A stretch of 8,685 bases of DNA from Xanthobacteraceae bacterium (GTDB lineage: Bacteria; Pseudomonadota; Alphaproteobacteria; Rhizobiales; Xanthobacteraceae), in NCBI GenBank assembly GCA_030043175.1, contig JASHYD010001446.1, positions 1 through 8,685 of the forward strand, read 5' to 3'. The notes under the pieces were generated by a model. It saw nothing but the letters and a program-made list of their open reading frames with translations, was not told where the DNA came from and did not search any database. Positions 1-5,864 of this stretch are shown here, one piece after another (position 1 is the first letter of the stretch; each line of letters starts with the position of its first letter). Both the position numbers and the translations under genes were made by a program.

Positions 1-1321
1 CAGCCTCACGCGGCACCTGCAGATCCTGAAGCACGCGCAAATCCATGCGTCCGCGAGCGTCGAAATCCAAACCTGCCCGATCCTCGAGACCGGGCGAGCT
101 GTAGCAAATGCGACTGTGGGAATGCACCAAGGCGTTAAGGAGGGTGCGTATCTCCTCAGCGAAAGGATGCTCGCGGCGGTTGCGAGCTCCGTATAGCCAC
201 CAGAGTTCTCTGACAGATGCATCAGCCGCCATTGCGTGGAGCATTGCCAGCACGGGGGTCACCCCGATGCCGGCACTGAGGAAAACGACGGGTGCGTTGC
301 CCGGCCGAAGCGTGAAGCTTCCCCGCGCCGCGCTCACGTCCACGACGTCGCCAGCCTGCAGTTTGTCATCGACGTAAGCGCCGGCGATGCCATGGGGTTC
401 GCGCTTAATGCTCACGCGATAGCGCTCAGTATTCGGCTCATCCGACAGCGAATAACTCCGCATCAACGCAGGCGCGTCGGGTGTTTGCCTTATCCTCATT
501 ACGATAAACTGACCCGGTAAAGCTGCAGCCAAGGGGTGCCCATCAACAGGCTCGAGCACCAGCGAGATCACGTGGGTGCTTTCACGAATCTTGCGCGACA
601 CGCGCAGCGGACGAAATCCCGGCCACGCGGGGGGCGGGCCGGACGTTCCCGTAAGTCCCGCGTTTCCTATTGCTGTGTCCTGCTGATCGAGCAGCGCCTG
701 GAAGGAGGCGCGCCAACCCTCGCTGAGCGCCGGGATGCGCAAAGCGCGCTCGAGCTGGCTGCGAGGGTGACCGGGCATGTACAGGAGCGAATTGATTTCG
801 CACACGCTCATGTGCTCGGGGCCCGCCCCGACCCGCACGATCTCGTCGCCGGCCTCGACCTCGCCTTCGTCCAAAACACGGAGATAGAAACCGGGTCTCC
901 CGTGCGCCACCAGCAGCGCGGGCATCTGCGGCTCGTTCATGCGGATGCCAACTCGGTAACAAGTGACGCGCGGCTGTGTGACCTCGAACAAAGCCTGGCC
1001 TATCCGATAGCGATCACCGATGCATACCTCGTGGTCCAACAAGCCATCGACGGTGAAATTCTCTCCGAACTGCCCGTAGGTGAAATCGTCGCGGTCAAGC
1101 TCGCGTTGCCAGTGGTGATAAGAGTCGATTTGATAGACCATGACGGCCCGTTGTTCGCCGCCATGCCCGGCCAAGTCGCCCTGCCCGTCGCCATCGATAT
1201 TGAGCCGCCGAACCAACCGGCGGCCGTGGACCGGGTATTTCCACACGCCGGTGTAGACGGTCCTGCCTTGCCAGGCCACGTTCTGCGGCATGCCGACATT
1301 CACGGACAAAAGTGATGGCAT
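1..1321 (-). CDS. MOSC / 3-alpha / FAD-NAD oxidoreductase fusion protein (3' end outside window)
   Basis: The reading frame is open from the ATG at 1321 to the left window edge: 440 codons with no stop. Residues about 1-165 read as a MOSC domain, with an RRLNIDGDGQGDLAGHGGEQ stretch at 38-57 and the conserved MOSC cysteine at Cys121 (VTCYRVG). Residues about 170-212 resemble the 3-alpha domain that follows MOSC in YiiM proteins. Residues about 233-335 form a ferredoxin reductase-like FAD domain with the flavin-binding RSYS motif at 288-291. The NAD(P)-binding half begins near 345 with AGIGVTP at 350-356. In known relatives a C-terminal plant-type 2Fe-2S ferredoxin domain follows; here it would lie outside the window. 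MOSC proteins such as YiiM and YcbX carry molybdenum cofactor and reduce N-hydroxylated compounds; the fused module plausibly supplies the electrons (inference). The start is supported by an AAGGA Shine-Dalgarno at 1328-1332, 6 nt upstream, and by the family-like MPSLLSVNVG opening. A later Met at residue 11 is a weaker choice. Confidence 0.9.
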   Translation of the reverse strand, partial: MPSLLSVNVGMPQNVAWQGRTVYTGVWKYPVHGRRLVRRLNIDGDGQGDLAGHGGEQRAVMVYQIDSYHHWQRELDRDDFTYGQFGENFTVDGLLDHEVCIGDRYRIGQALFEVTQPRVTCYRVGIRMNEPQMPALLVAHGRPGFYLRVLDEGEVEAGDEIVRVGAGPEHMSVCEINSLLYMPGHPRSQLERALRIPALSEGWRASFQALLDQQDTAIGNAGLTGTSGPPPAWPGFRPLRVSRKIRESTHVISLVLEPVDGHPLAAALPGQFIVMRIRQTPDAPALMRSYSLSDEPNTERYRVSIKREPHGIAGAYVDDKLQAGDVVDVSAARGSFTLRPGNAPVVFLSAGIGVTPVLAMLHAMAADASVRELWWLYGARNRREHPFAEEIRTLLNALVHSHSRICYSSPGLEDRAGLDFDARGRMDLRVLQDLQVPREA

Positions 1322-1327
1322 CTGGCT

Positions 1328-1332
1328 TCCTT
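1328..1332 (-). promoter_or_regulatory. Shine-Dalgarno of the MOSC fusion gene
   Basis: On the minus strand the bases read AAGGA, followed by a 6-nt spacer and the ATG at 1321. It favours this start over the in-frame ATG ten codons downstream. Confidence 0.6.
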
Positions 1333-1937
1333 CTGCGCTGATGGCCGTCCGGTTTCCCCCAGGGGTCGCCGGGTGCCCAATGGACTGGTTGCCGGGCGCT
1401 TGGCGGCTGGATCAGCTTGCGCGCCGGCGGCCGCGCGCCAAAGCTCTCGTCATTGCAGTAGCAGGCGGACAGTGCGCAGCGCAGACTTTGGGCGACGAGA
1501 CCGGCAGCAGCTTCAGGCGTGTCACAACCGCCATCTTTGCCCTGGCGTCGTTGGCCTACATCACCGATGCGCCTCGCGGTCTCTTGGTAAAGATGCGCCA
1601 TCGTTTGGTCCACGACAAGGTCATTCGCAATGCTCTGAAGCGGGACATCTGAGAGCGGAAAACCCGGGGTTACAACCCTACCGCGGCGCGTCATCTTGCC
1701 AGGACACGCGGTAGAAGATGTTCAGGCCGTCGATGCTTTAGCTTTCGGAAACTTAATCTTCCCTAAGGGATTTCGTCTCTTGGTGCGAGCGATGTGAGCA
1801 GCAACCCTCAAAAGGAAGGCCCTTACACAGACGGCCGTTCCTCGTAAATGACGCGGCCAAACGGCGCACGACCTCGCTAATAGGCAAATCAGGTGAGGGG
1901 CGGCCTTATGGCGAACCGGGTTAGTGCCGGCTTTATC
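1333..1937. other. Gap of about 600 nt without a supportable gene
   Basis: Several short open frames exist on both strands, the longest on the minus strand entering from 1694, but none shows a domain I recognise, a good ribosome-binding site or coherent family-like motifs. The minus-strand stretch at roughly 1520-1650, which translates to IANDLVVDQTMAHLYQETAR and beyond, has amphipathic, protein-like composition. It could be a scrap of a former gene, but I could not assign it. No tRNA, terminator with a T-tract or insertion sequence end was seen. Confidence 0.4.
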
Positions 1938-2150
1938 CTAAGATGTTTGCCTCCCAGCTTCTGGCGGATCTGGCTTTAGATAGACGATCAGGCAACAGAT
2001 GCAAATTCCGAGCCCAGCCAGCGGATATTCCAGCGCTGCAACCGCAGCCGCGAAAAGGCATAAGGTCGTGATCGATCTGACGCGCATAATCTTGCGCACT
2101 GTCGGCGAGACCTCACGATCTGGAGCTCGGTCAAGAAGCTCCCAGACCCG
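1938..2150 (-). pseudogene. C-terminal fragment of a membrane protein, TMEM175/DUF1211-like
   Basis: The minus-strand frame from 2150 to the TAG at 1938-1940 encodes 70 residues. It begins RVWELLDRAPDREVSPTV, continues with a basic segment (RKIMRVRS), then two hydrophobic helices (TTLCLFAAAVAALEYPLAGL and ICICCLIVYL), and ends in KPDPPEAGRQTS. The order acidic loop, Arg-rich segment, helix, Pro-containing turn, helix, short tail is how I remember bacterial TMEM175-type (DUF1211) potassium-channel proteins ending. The in-frame TAG at 2151-2153 just upstream closes the frame, and no N-terminal half with the FSDGVFAI-type signature of that family is visible upstream. I therefore call it a truncated remnant. 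Any small helical-hairpin protein could look similar, so the family is tentative. Confidence 0.4.
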
Positions 2151-2163
2151 CTAGTCTGGGAGC
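2138..2163. repeat. Perfect 10-bp inverted repeat with 6-nt loop
   Basis: The arms GCTCCCAGAC (2138-2147) and GTCTGGGAGC (2154-2163) are exact reverse complements around CCGCTA. Neither side continues into a clean T-tract (the minus strand continues TTCTTGACC), so it is at best an imperfect intrinsic terminator. The TAG that closes the upstream minus-strand frame sits in the loop. It could equally be a small mobile-element scar or a protein-binding palindrome. Confidence 0.75.
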
Positions 2164-2831
2164 TCTGCCTGCCGATGTTTCTCAACCAATTCGATTATCA
2201 AAGAGCGAGCGGCGGGAACGTTTGCTTCGACCAGAGAATGGGCGATAGCAAGATCGTAGCGGAGCGCAGGATTGCGACGGGTTTTAGTGAGACAAGATAG
2301 AGCGAACCGGGTTCGTGCTATAAGTGCAGTTGTTGGGTTTGGATGAGCTGCGCCTTGTTGCCGCTGACCGCCGGCGCTCCCACCTTTGGACGCGCTGCCT
2401 GCCCTGCCCTGCCCTGCTTTGCTGCTGTGGGGCTGATGTGCCTGACTGACACGCCTTCTGATCCATTACCGAGCCCGTCGTCGTCAGGGTCAGCCGTTGC
2501 CGTCGTTGCTAGCTCGTCATACCGTAGCGCTCGGAAGCGCCTCCTGACAACGCCCCTCACGAAGAGCCTGCATGGCTAACCGTATCCGGCCAACGGCTTT
2601 ACTTGCGGCCGAACCGGCACGGATGCTCCACAGGGCTTCCGGCCCGCCCCGGGCTTCAGAGCGTCGCCCGTTGGGGACGGCTGTCGGCGCCGGCCCAGGC
2701 AGTTTGGATGACGATGACACACAAGTCGCAGTCTATTTTTGATAGCCACGAGGTGCGGATAAATGATCTGATCAGGGCGTGGCGAGGCATCACGTGATAC
2801 GGTGGGGTGTGACGCCGCAACGCTCGCTGTC
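2164..2831. other. Gap of about 670 nt without a supportable gene
   Basis: Open frames overlap on both strands but none carries recognisable motifs. A minus-strand frame ending at the TAG at 2151 gives a helical-looking stretch (ALRYDLAIAHSLVEANVPAA, then SLIIELVEKH) at about 2157-2270, which may be the 3' end of a vanished gene. A short plus-strand frame from the ATG at 2708 gives 29 residues ending at 2797 and has no clear ribosome-binding site. Around 2398-2418 the sequence contains a short CCCTG-type tandem repeat. I see no promoter or RNA gene that I would defend. Confidence 0.4.
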
Positions 2832-2839
2832 AGAGAGGA
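2832..2839 (+). promoter_or_regulatory. Shine-Dalgarno deciding a GTG start
   Basis: AGAGAGGA lies 4 nt upstream of the GTG at 2844. It favours that GTG over the in-frame ATG at 2802, whose upstream bases lack a comparable site. Confidence 0.55.
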
Positions 2840-2843
2840 CGCC

Positions 2844-3368
2844 GTGGCTATTGATTTATCCGATACAGACTTTTGGATTGCTGCTGGAACAAGCGTTGCA
2901 GCGGTTGCTGCCGTCTTCTCGGCCTGGTTTTCGCGGCGATCCAGTCGGGATGCTGCCAAGACCGCGCAAGCGACGCTATTCCTGAGCCTGCAACGACAGT
3001 ATGCAAGCGACGAGATGTTGGAGGACTTGCGTAAACTTCGCTCATGGCGAGAGCAGCAAGGTGCGGATTTTGTGAGTAAATGGGAAGAGCAATGGGAAAC
3101 CAACCCCGAGACACGTTTCGTACTTGAGTCACGGCGACGGGTCTCACATTTCTTTGGCGCAATCGCTGATCTCTATCGCGTTGGTCTCCTTTCTGAACCC
3201 CTCGCCCGCGCATTAACACCACGCGATCCGGTTATCTTGTTCGAGATCGTTGAACCGCTGGAGAGGCAACTGAATCCGAATTACAACAGAGCGCAGTTTA
3301 AAACACTGCGTAGGCTAGTGTTACCCAAAAGACACAAGTTTTTTCTGATGGGTCGCGAAAAAGAATGA
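2844..3368 (+). CDS. Single-pass membrane protein of unknown function, DUF4760-like
   Basis: Starting at the GTG (2844) the protein has 174 residues. A short N-terminal leader is followed by one transmembrane helix at about residues 10-29 (FWIAAGTSVAAVAAVFSAWF). An RRSSR stop-transfer cluster follows, so the large C-terminal part is predicted to be cytoplasmic. The soluble part is mostly helical and charged: an AKTAQATLFLSLQRQY helix (38-53), an acidic region with EMLEDLRKLRSW, then ESRRRVSHFFGAIADLYRVG at 95-114, and a basic tail. The ARRRVSHFF-IADLY-G-L pattern recalls a loose family of short membrane proteins annotated DUF4760, in which no function is established; the assignment is from memory. 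The longer start at 2802 would add MGCDAATLAVREDA before the hydrophobic segment and has less ribosome-binding support. The gene stands alone: no coding neighbour lies within 300 bp on either side, and degraded sequence follows it. Coding quality is good throughout and nothing suggests disruption. Confidence 0.75.
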   Translation: MAIDLSDTDFWIAAGTSVAAVAAVFSAWFSRRSSRDAAKTAQATLFLSLQRQYASDEMLEDLRKLRSWREQQGADFVSKWEEQWETNPETRFVLESRRRVSHFFGAIADLYRVGLLSEPLARALTPRDPVILFEIVEPLERQLNPNYNRAQFKTLRRLVLPKRHKFFLMGREKE

Positions 3369-3472
3369 CGAGCTTTTTTAAAGTCGCGGATGAGGTCTGG
3401 AGCAGGAATGAACTAACAGGGGCTGCCGAAAGCCGGAAATCTGCAAGACCGAACGAACTTTGGGTTGGCGAA
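3369..3472. other. Short intergenic region downstream of the DUF4760-like gene
   Basis: A run of six T bases occurs shortly after the stop codon, but no GC-rich stem precedes it, so I do not call a terminator. Confidence 0.3.
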
Positions 3473-3658
3473 TCATGTGGCAACTGAAACCGATGGAGCG
3501 ATCGGCAATTTGCTGACCAGCTTCTGGCGCGCGCGGACGGTCTGCATGACCTGCTGCGCCCAGGCGGCATCACGCTCCTGGAACTGGCCGGTCGCGTAGA
3601 CCATCAGCAAGCTGCAAAGGGACATGCCGAGATCCCAGGGAAAAGTCGGCAGCGGGTG
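3473..3658 (-). pseudogene. C-terminal gene scrap, unrecognised
   Basis: A minus-strand frame is open from just after the TAG at 3659-3661 to the TGA at 3473-3475. It gives about 61 residues, or 50 if counted from the Met at 3625. The sequence looks like a genuine protein end: a hydrophobic turn (PWDLGMSLCSLLMVYATG) followed by an amphipathic helix (ERDAAWAQQVMQTVRARQKL) and a short tail. No ribosome-binding site precedes the internal Met and the frame closes immediately upstream, so I read it as the 3' remnant of a truncated gene. I do not recognise the family. Confidence 0.3.
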
Positions 3659-3661
3659 CTA

Positions 3662-3823
3662 TGGGCCCGTAATTTGTCAATCGTCAATTGTCCTAAGCAT
3701 TTGCAAATTCGACGGCGGTCATCCTTGCGGCCGGCAATGCTAAATGCACTGGCGCATGCCGACCGTCGAAGGACCCAGCAAGGAGAACGCTCAAATCGTC
3801 TAATCATCGTCGCAGTGGCTTCT
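3662..3823. other. Degraded sequence upstream of the HbpS/GlcG-like remnant
   Basis: The plus-strand frame shared with the following remnant is open from 3656, but its translation before about 3824 does not resemble the expected N-terminal half of the family. It may be scrambled or replaced by unrelated sequence. Confidence 0.3.
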
Positions 3824-3972
3824 TTCGACGCTGTCACGTTCGGTGGCGGCGTTGCGCTCCACATGGGCGGAAAAGTGATAAGCGGGTTGGGGGTTGGGCG
3901 AGCGCAGACACGGCGTGCGCAGATCACGCCATTGCGTTTCGGATGCGTCGGCAGCTGGGTGCCATCGACCAG
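3824..3972 (+). pseudogene. Frameshifted fragment of an HbpS/GlcG-family heme-binding protein
   Basis: In one frame 3824-3895 gives FDAVTFGGGVALHMGGKV then ISGLGV, which matches the glycine-rich central strand of HbpS/GlcG proteins (pattern FGGGhxLhxxGKhhGGLGVSG). In the next frame 3895-3972 gives ASADTACADHAIAFRMRRQL and GAIDQ, matching the usual continuation DTxCADHxIAxRxRxxLG. Joining them needs a loss of one base (or gain of two) in the G-rich run at about 3884-3899. The N-terminal half, normally some 80-100 residues, is not recognisable upstream. After about 3975 the frame loses similarity and meets a stop near 4040. The family contains heme-binding secreted or cytoplasmic proteins, often found near oxidoreductase and catabolic genes. 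Two frames in the right order each match the same family, so I am fairly confident that this is a dead gene rather than chance. Confidence 0.6.
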
Positions 3973-4369
3973 CTAAGCGGCAGATCGAGCTGTGCGGCTA
4001 TCGCTGTGATATCGGTCTCAACGGCCTGCCGACTCGATTCCTAGCTTGCCCCGTTACCAAACTGCCGCCGCCGGCACTAGGCGCGGCAAGGCGAATCACT
4101 TCGGCGTATGCGGCCGCGTATGCGGCCGGCACGAGCCCGATCTCGTCCCCACCAGGTGTGGTATAAGTGTCGGCCGGGCCGGATTTTCCTGGCTGCACCT
4201 GCGCCGGAAGAATTTGCGGCCATCTGGCGGCGATTCGCATTTCTCACGTCGCCCGAACGACGGCGCGCCCTCCTTGCTCACTATACTGTCCGGAACATGC
4301 TAGACAGACGTGCCGCAAAAGGCGACTCTCTCGCACAGGCTGGGCGGGACAAAGACCGTGCCGCTGCGA
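3973..4369. other. Gap of about 400 nt without a supportable gene
   Basis: A plus-strand frame over roughly 4190-4330 (AAPAPEEFAAIWRRFAFLTS and on) and a minus-strand frame over about 4060-4150 (GDEIGLVPAAYAAAYAEVIR) both look weakly protein-like. Neither has a ribosome-binding site or a family I know, and they overlap little. The AAYAAAY repetition comes from the 12-bp tandem duplication listed separately. No terminator or promoter is called. Confidence 0.35.
4104..4127. repeat. Exact 12-bp tandem duplication
   Basis: The unit GCGTATGCGGCC occurs twice back to back (4104-4115 and 4116-4127). Because 12 is a multiple of 3, it would duplicate four residues in any coding frame. It probably arose by replication slippage. 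Confidence 0.8.
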
Positions 4370-4557
4370 ATGCGGCTGACCGAAAAACTTGGCATTCGGC
4401 ATCCGCTCTGGATGGGCAATATTTCCGATGGCGGGCTCGCCGGCGCCGTGAGCGAGGCCGGCGGTCTCGGCGTGATCGGCGGGGGGTACGGGATGTGGCC
4501 TGGATTGAACGGGAAGCGCGTGATCAGCATGAACTCACTGTCTACAGTGGCTCATAG
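4370..4557 (+). pseudogene. Nitronate monooxygenase N-terminal fragment, frameshifted and truncated
   Basis: From the ATG at 4370 the frame gives MRLTEKLGIRHPLWMG, then AGAVSEAGGLGVIGGGYG. This is the N-terminal beta strand and first glycine-rich loop of the FMN-dependent TIM-barrel nitronate monooxygenases (formerly 2-nitropropane dioxygenases), which oxidise alkyl nitronates. At 4490-4493 similarity jumps by one base into the next frame, which continues DVAWIEREARDQ, the expected GGGYGD-W-ERE continuation. So one base has been lost. After about 4527 similarity ends, and a stop follows at 4555-4557. Full-length members have about 310-360 residues; about 52 remain here. The usual APM following the first strand is replaced by WMG and the following turn is shortened, a sign of further decay. 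An upstream in-frame ATG at 4310 adds 20 residues that do not fit the family. Confidence 0.7.
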
Positions 4558-4589
4558 GATTACGATTTAGAAAAGACGAGTGGAGCAAG

Positions 4590-5372
4590 ATGATCCGAGC
4601 CGGACCGTTGATTTTGACATTGATGTGGGCGGTGAGCGCAGCGGCAGCGACGACGCCTTTGAAGCGCATTCCGGCGCAGTCGGGACGGGCCGACGGCCCA
4701 GTGGCGCGCGCGCGGGTCACGGCCGGCGGGGTCGCTTATCAAACCGCCGACATCGATTTGCAAAGAGTCGATCTGAAACTGTATTGGAAAAAAGCCGACG
4801 GCACGCTTTACTCCACCCTTTCGGCCCTGCAGAGTGCGCTCGGAGCTACCTTTTTATTCGCCACCAACTCTGGAATCTATTCCACCGATTTCAAGCCTCT
4901 CGGGCTTCACGTGGAGCGCGGCAAGACCCTGGTCCCGCTCAACAAATCGCACGCTTCCACTGGCAATTTCTACATGCAGCCGAACGGCGTGTTCTTTATC
5001 ACCGGCAAGGGCGCGCAGGTGATGGAGACCGGAGAGTACGCCGCCGCCCGCCCTGCGGGGGTGTTGGAAGCGGCCCAAAGCGGTCCGCTGCTTCTGCGCA
5101 AGGCCGTCATCAACGGCAAATTCGCCAGCGATTCGCGCAGCGTTAAAATCAGAAGCGGGGTCGGCGTGAACACCGCTGGCCATGTAGTCTTCGCGTTATC
5201 GGAAGACAGGGTCGACTTTTACGATTTCGCGGTTTTTTTCCGGGATCAATTGCATTGCCCGAACGCTCTGTACCTAGATGGTACAATTTCAACTTTTCTC
5301 GATGCCGACGGGTTTAATCCGATCCAGCTCGTCGGGTTCGCAGGAATTTGGGCGGCGAGCGCCAGGCACTAA
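4590..5372 (+). CDS. Exported phosphodiester glycosidase (NAGPA/DUF2233 domain, YigE-like)
   Basis: The 260-residue protein has a signal peptide (MIRAGPLILTLMWAVSAAAA, probable cleavage near residue 20) and a NAGPA-type domain over about 45-255. Family landmarks are NSGIY at 93-97, PLGLHVERG at 103-111, the GVFF and GKGAQV strand at 133-143, AAQSGPLLL at 161-169, DSRSVKIRSGVGV at 181-193 and ALYLDGTISTF at 226-236. Proteins of this type resemble the human uncovering enzyme, which hydrolyses N-acetylglucosamine-1-phosphodiesters; bacterial members are periplasmic, and their substrates are mostly unknown. The length is normal for the YigE-like subgroup, so the gene appears complete. The start is supported by GGAG at 4582-4585, with a 4-nt spacer. 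It is monocistronic: a dead nitronate monooxygenase fragment lies 32 bp upstream in the same orientation and a 490-bp gap follows. The usual DGG of the last motif is DGT here, so activity is not guaranteed. Confidence 0.88.
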   Translation: MIRAGPLILTLMWAVSAAAATTPLKRIPAQSGRADGPVARARVTAGGVAYQTADIDLQRVDLKLYWKKADGTLYSTLSALQSALGATFLFATNSGIYSTDFKPLGLHVERGKTLVPLNKSHASTGNFYMQPNGVFFITGKGAQVMETGEYAAARPAGVLEAAQSGPLLLRKAVINGKFASDSRSVKIRSGVGVNTAGHVVFALSEDRVDFYDFAVFFRDQLHCPNALYLDGTISTFLDADGFNPIQLVGFAGIWAASARH

Positions 5373-5864
5373 GGCTGGATCTGATTTTACGCCCGCTGCG
5401 GCCGCCGGCAACCGGCGGGTCGGCTGCGGTTTCATTACCTGTCCCTCGCCAAAGCGCTGCGGCTGCGCTCGCTCGCCGTAGTGATGCCCGTTCGGCGAAC
5501 CGCAGCTTTTCACCAAGAAAATCCGAAAATCCAGACTGCCGTCCAACCCTCGAGCAGAGCCTCCGAACCAAGAGCTTTGGCCTCTCCAATCCGCAGGGGC
5601 GAAGATGAAGCTAAGCGGTAGCAATTTTTACGCCCGCCCCTCCCCACATTTCCACACGGCTAAAACATGGGGGAAGGACGGGCGAGGTAGGCTCGGCGGC
5701 ACTCACGCCAGCAGCCGGCGCACTCCGAGTGAGCACCGTCATCGCCGGAGCGGGTCCGCCAGCCTCACGGCGTCGCGGTGCGGCCAGAGAAGAGCACCGG
5801 TGACGGCCGTCAACGACAAGCTTTCAAGTTCAGCCATACGCCTTTCTTGAAGTCTTTGCCCAAC
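5373..5864. other. Gap of about 490 nt, possible dispersed intergenic repeat
   Basis: No credible gene is present; overlapping short frames on both strands are compositional. The section 5440-5600 has the look of an intergenic sequence family I associate with Bradyrhizobium-type genomes (GCCCGTTCGGCGAACCGCAG near 5488, then an A-rich stretch). That impression is from memory and unverified. The motif TTTTACGCCCGC occurs twice, at about 5385 and 5627. A short inverted repeat near the left end is listed separately. Confidence 0.3.
5402..5418. terminator. GC-rich hairpin 30 nt after the glycosidase gene
   Basis: CCGCCGG (5402-5408), loop CAA, CCGGCGG (5412-5418) forms a perfect 7-bp stem. The position just after the stop codon suits transcription termination, but no T-tract follows immediately (a TTT occurs about 11 nt later), so the assignment is weak. 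Confidence 0.3.

Noticed and set aside
536..1315. Long plus-strand open frame of 259 codons opposite the MOSC fusion gene
   Set aside because: It is the antisense shadow of a gene with clear domain motifs; its translation has no recognisable domain and no ribosome-binding site.
1095..1694. Minus-strand frame of 199 codons
   Set aside because: Its 3' two-fifths overlaps the MOSC gene in another frame, and the translation becomes Arg/Pro-rich shadow there. Only the first part might be a gene scrap, and it has no known family.
2398..2425. Short pyrimidine-rich CCCTG tandem repeat as a possible CRISPR or regulatory repeat
   Set aside because: Only about three 5-bp units with no spacers; it is a simple-sequence run.
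2343..2579. Plus-strand frame with hydrophobic and Ser/Pro-rich sequence resembling a secreted small protein
   Set aside because: Low-complexity composition reflects the CCCTG-type repeat. No ribosome-binding site, and overlapping minus-strand frames are equally plausible.
2576..3103. Minus-strand frame of 175 codons
   Set aside because: Overlaps the well-supported plus-strand membrane protein gene; the translation is shadow-like with no motif.
4108..4487. Plus-strand frame of the 149-codon ORF over the nitronate monooxygenase region
   Set aside because: Up to 4487 it is the off-frame reading of the fragment, rich in Arg. Only its last 20-odd codons are meaningful, as the continuation after the frameshift.
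4854..5183. Minus-strand frames opposite the glycosidase gene
   Set aside because: Antisense shadows of a gene with a signal peptide and family motifs.
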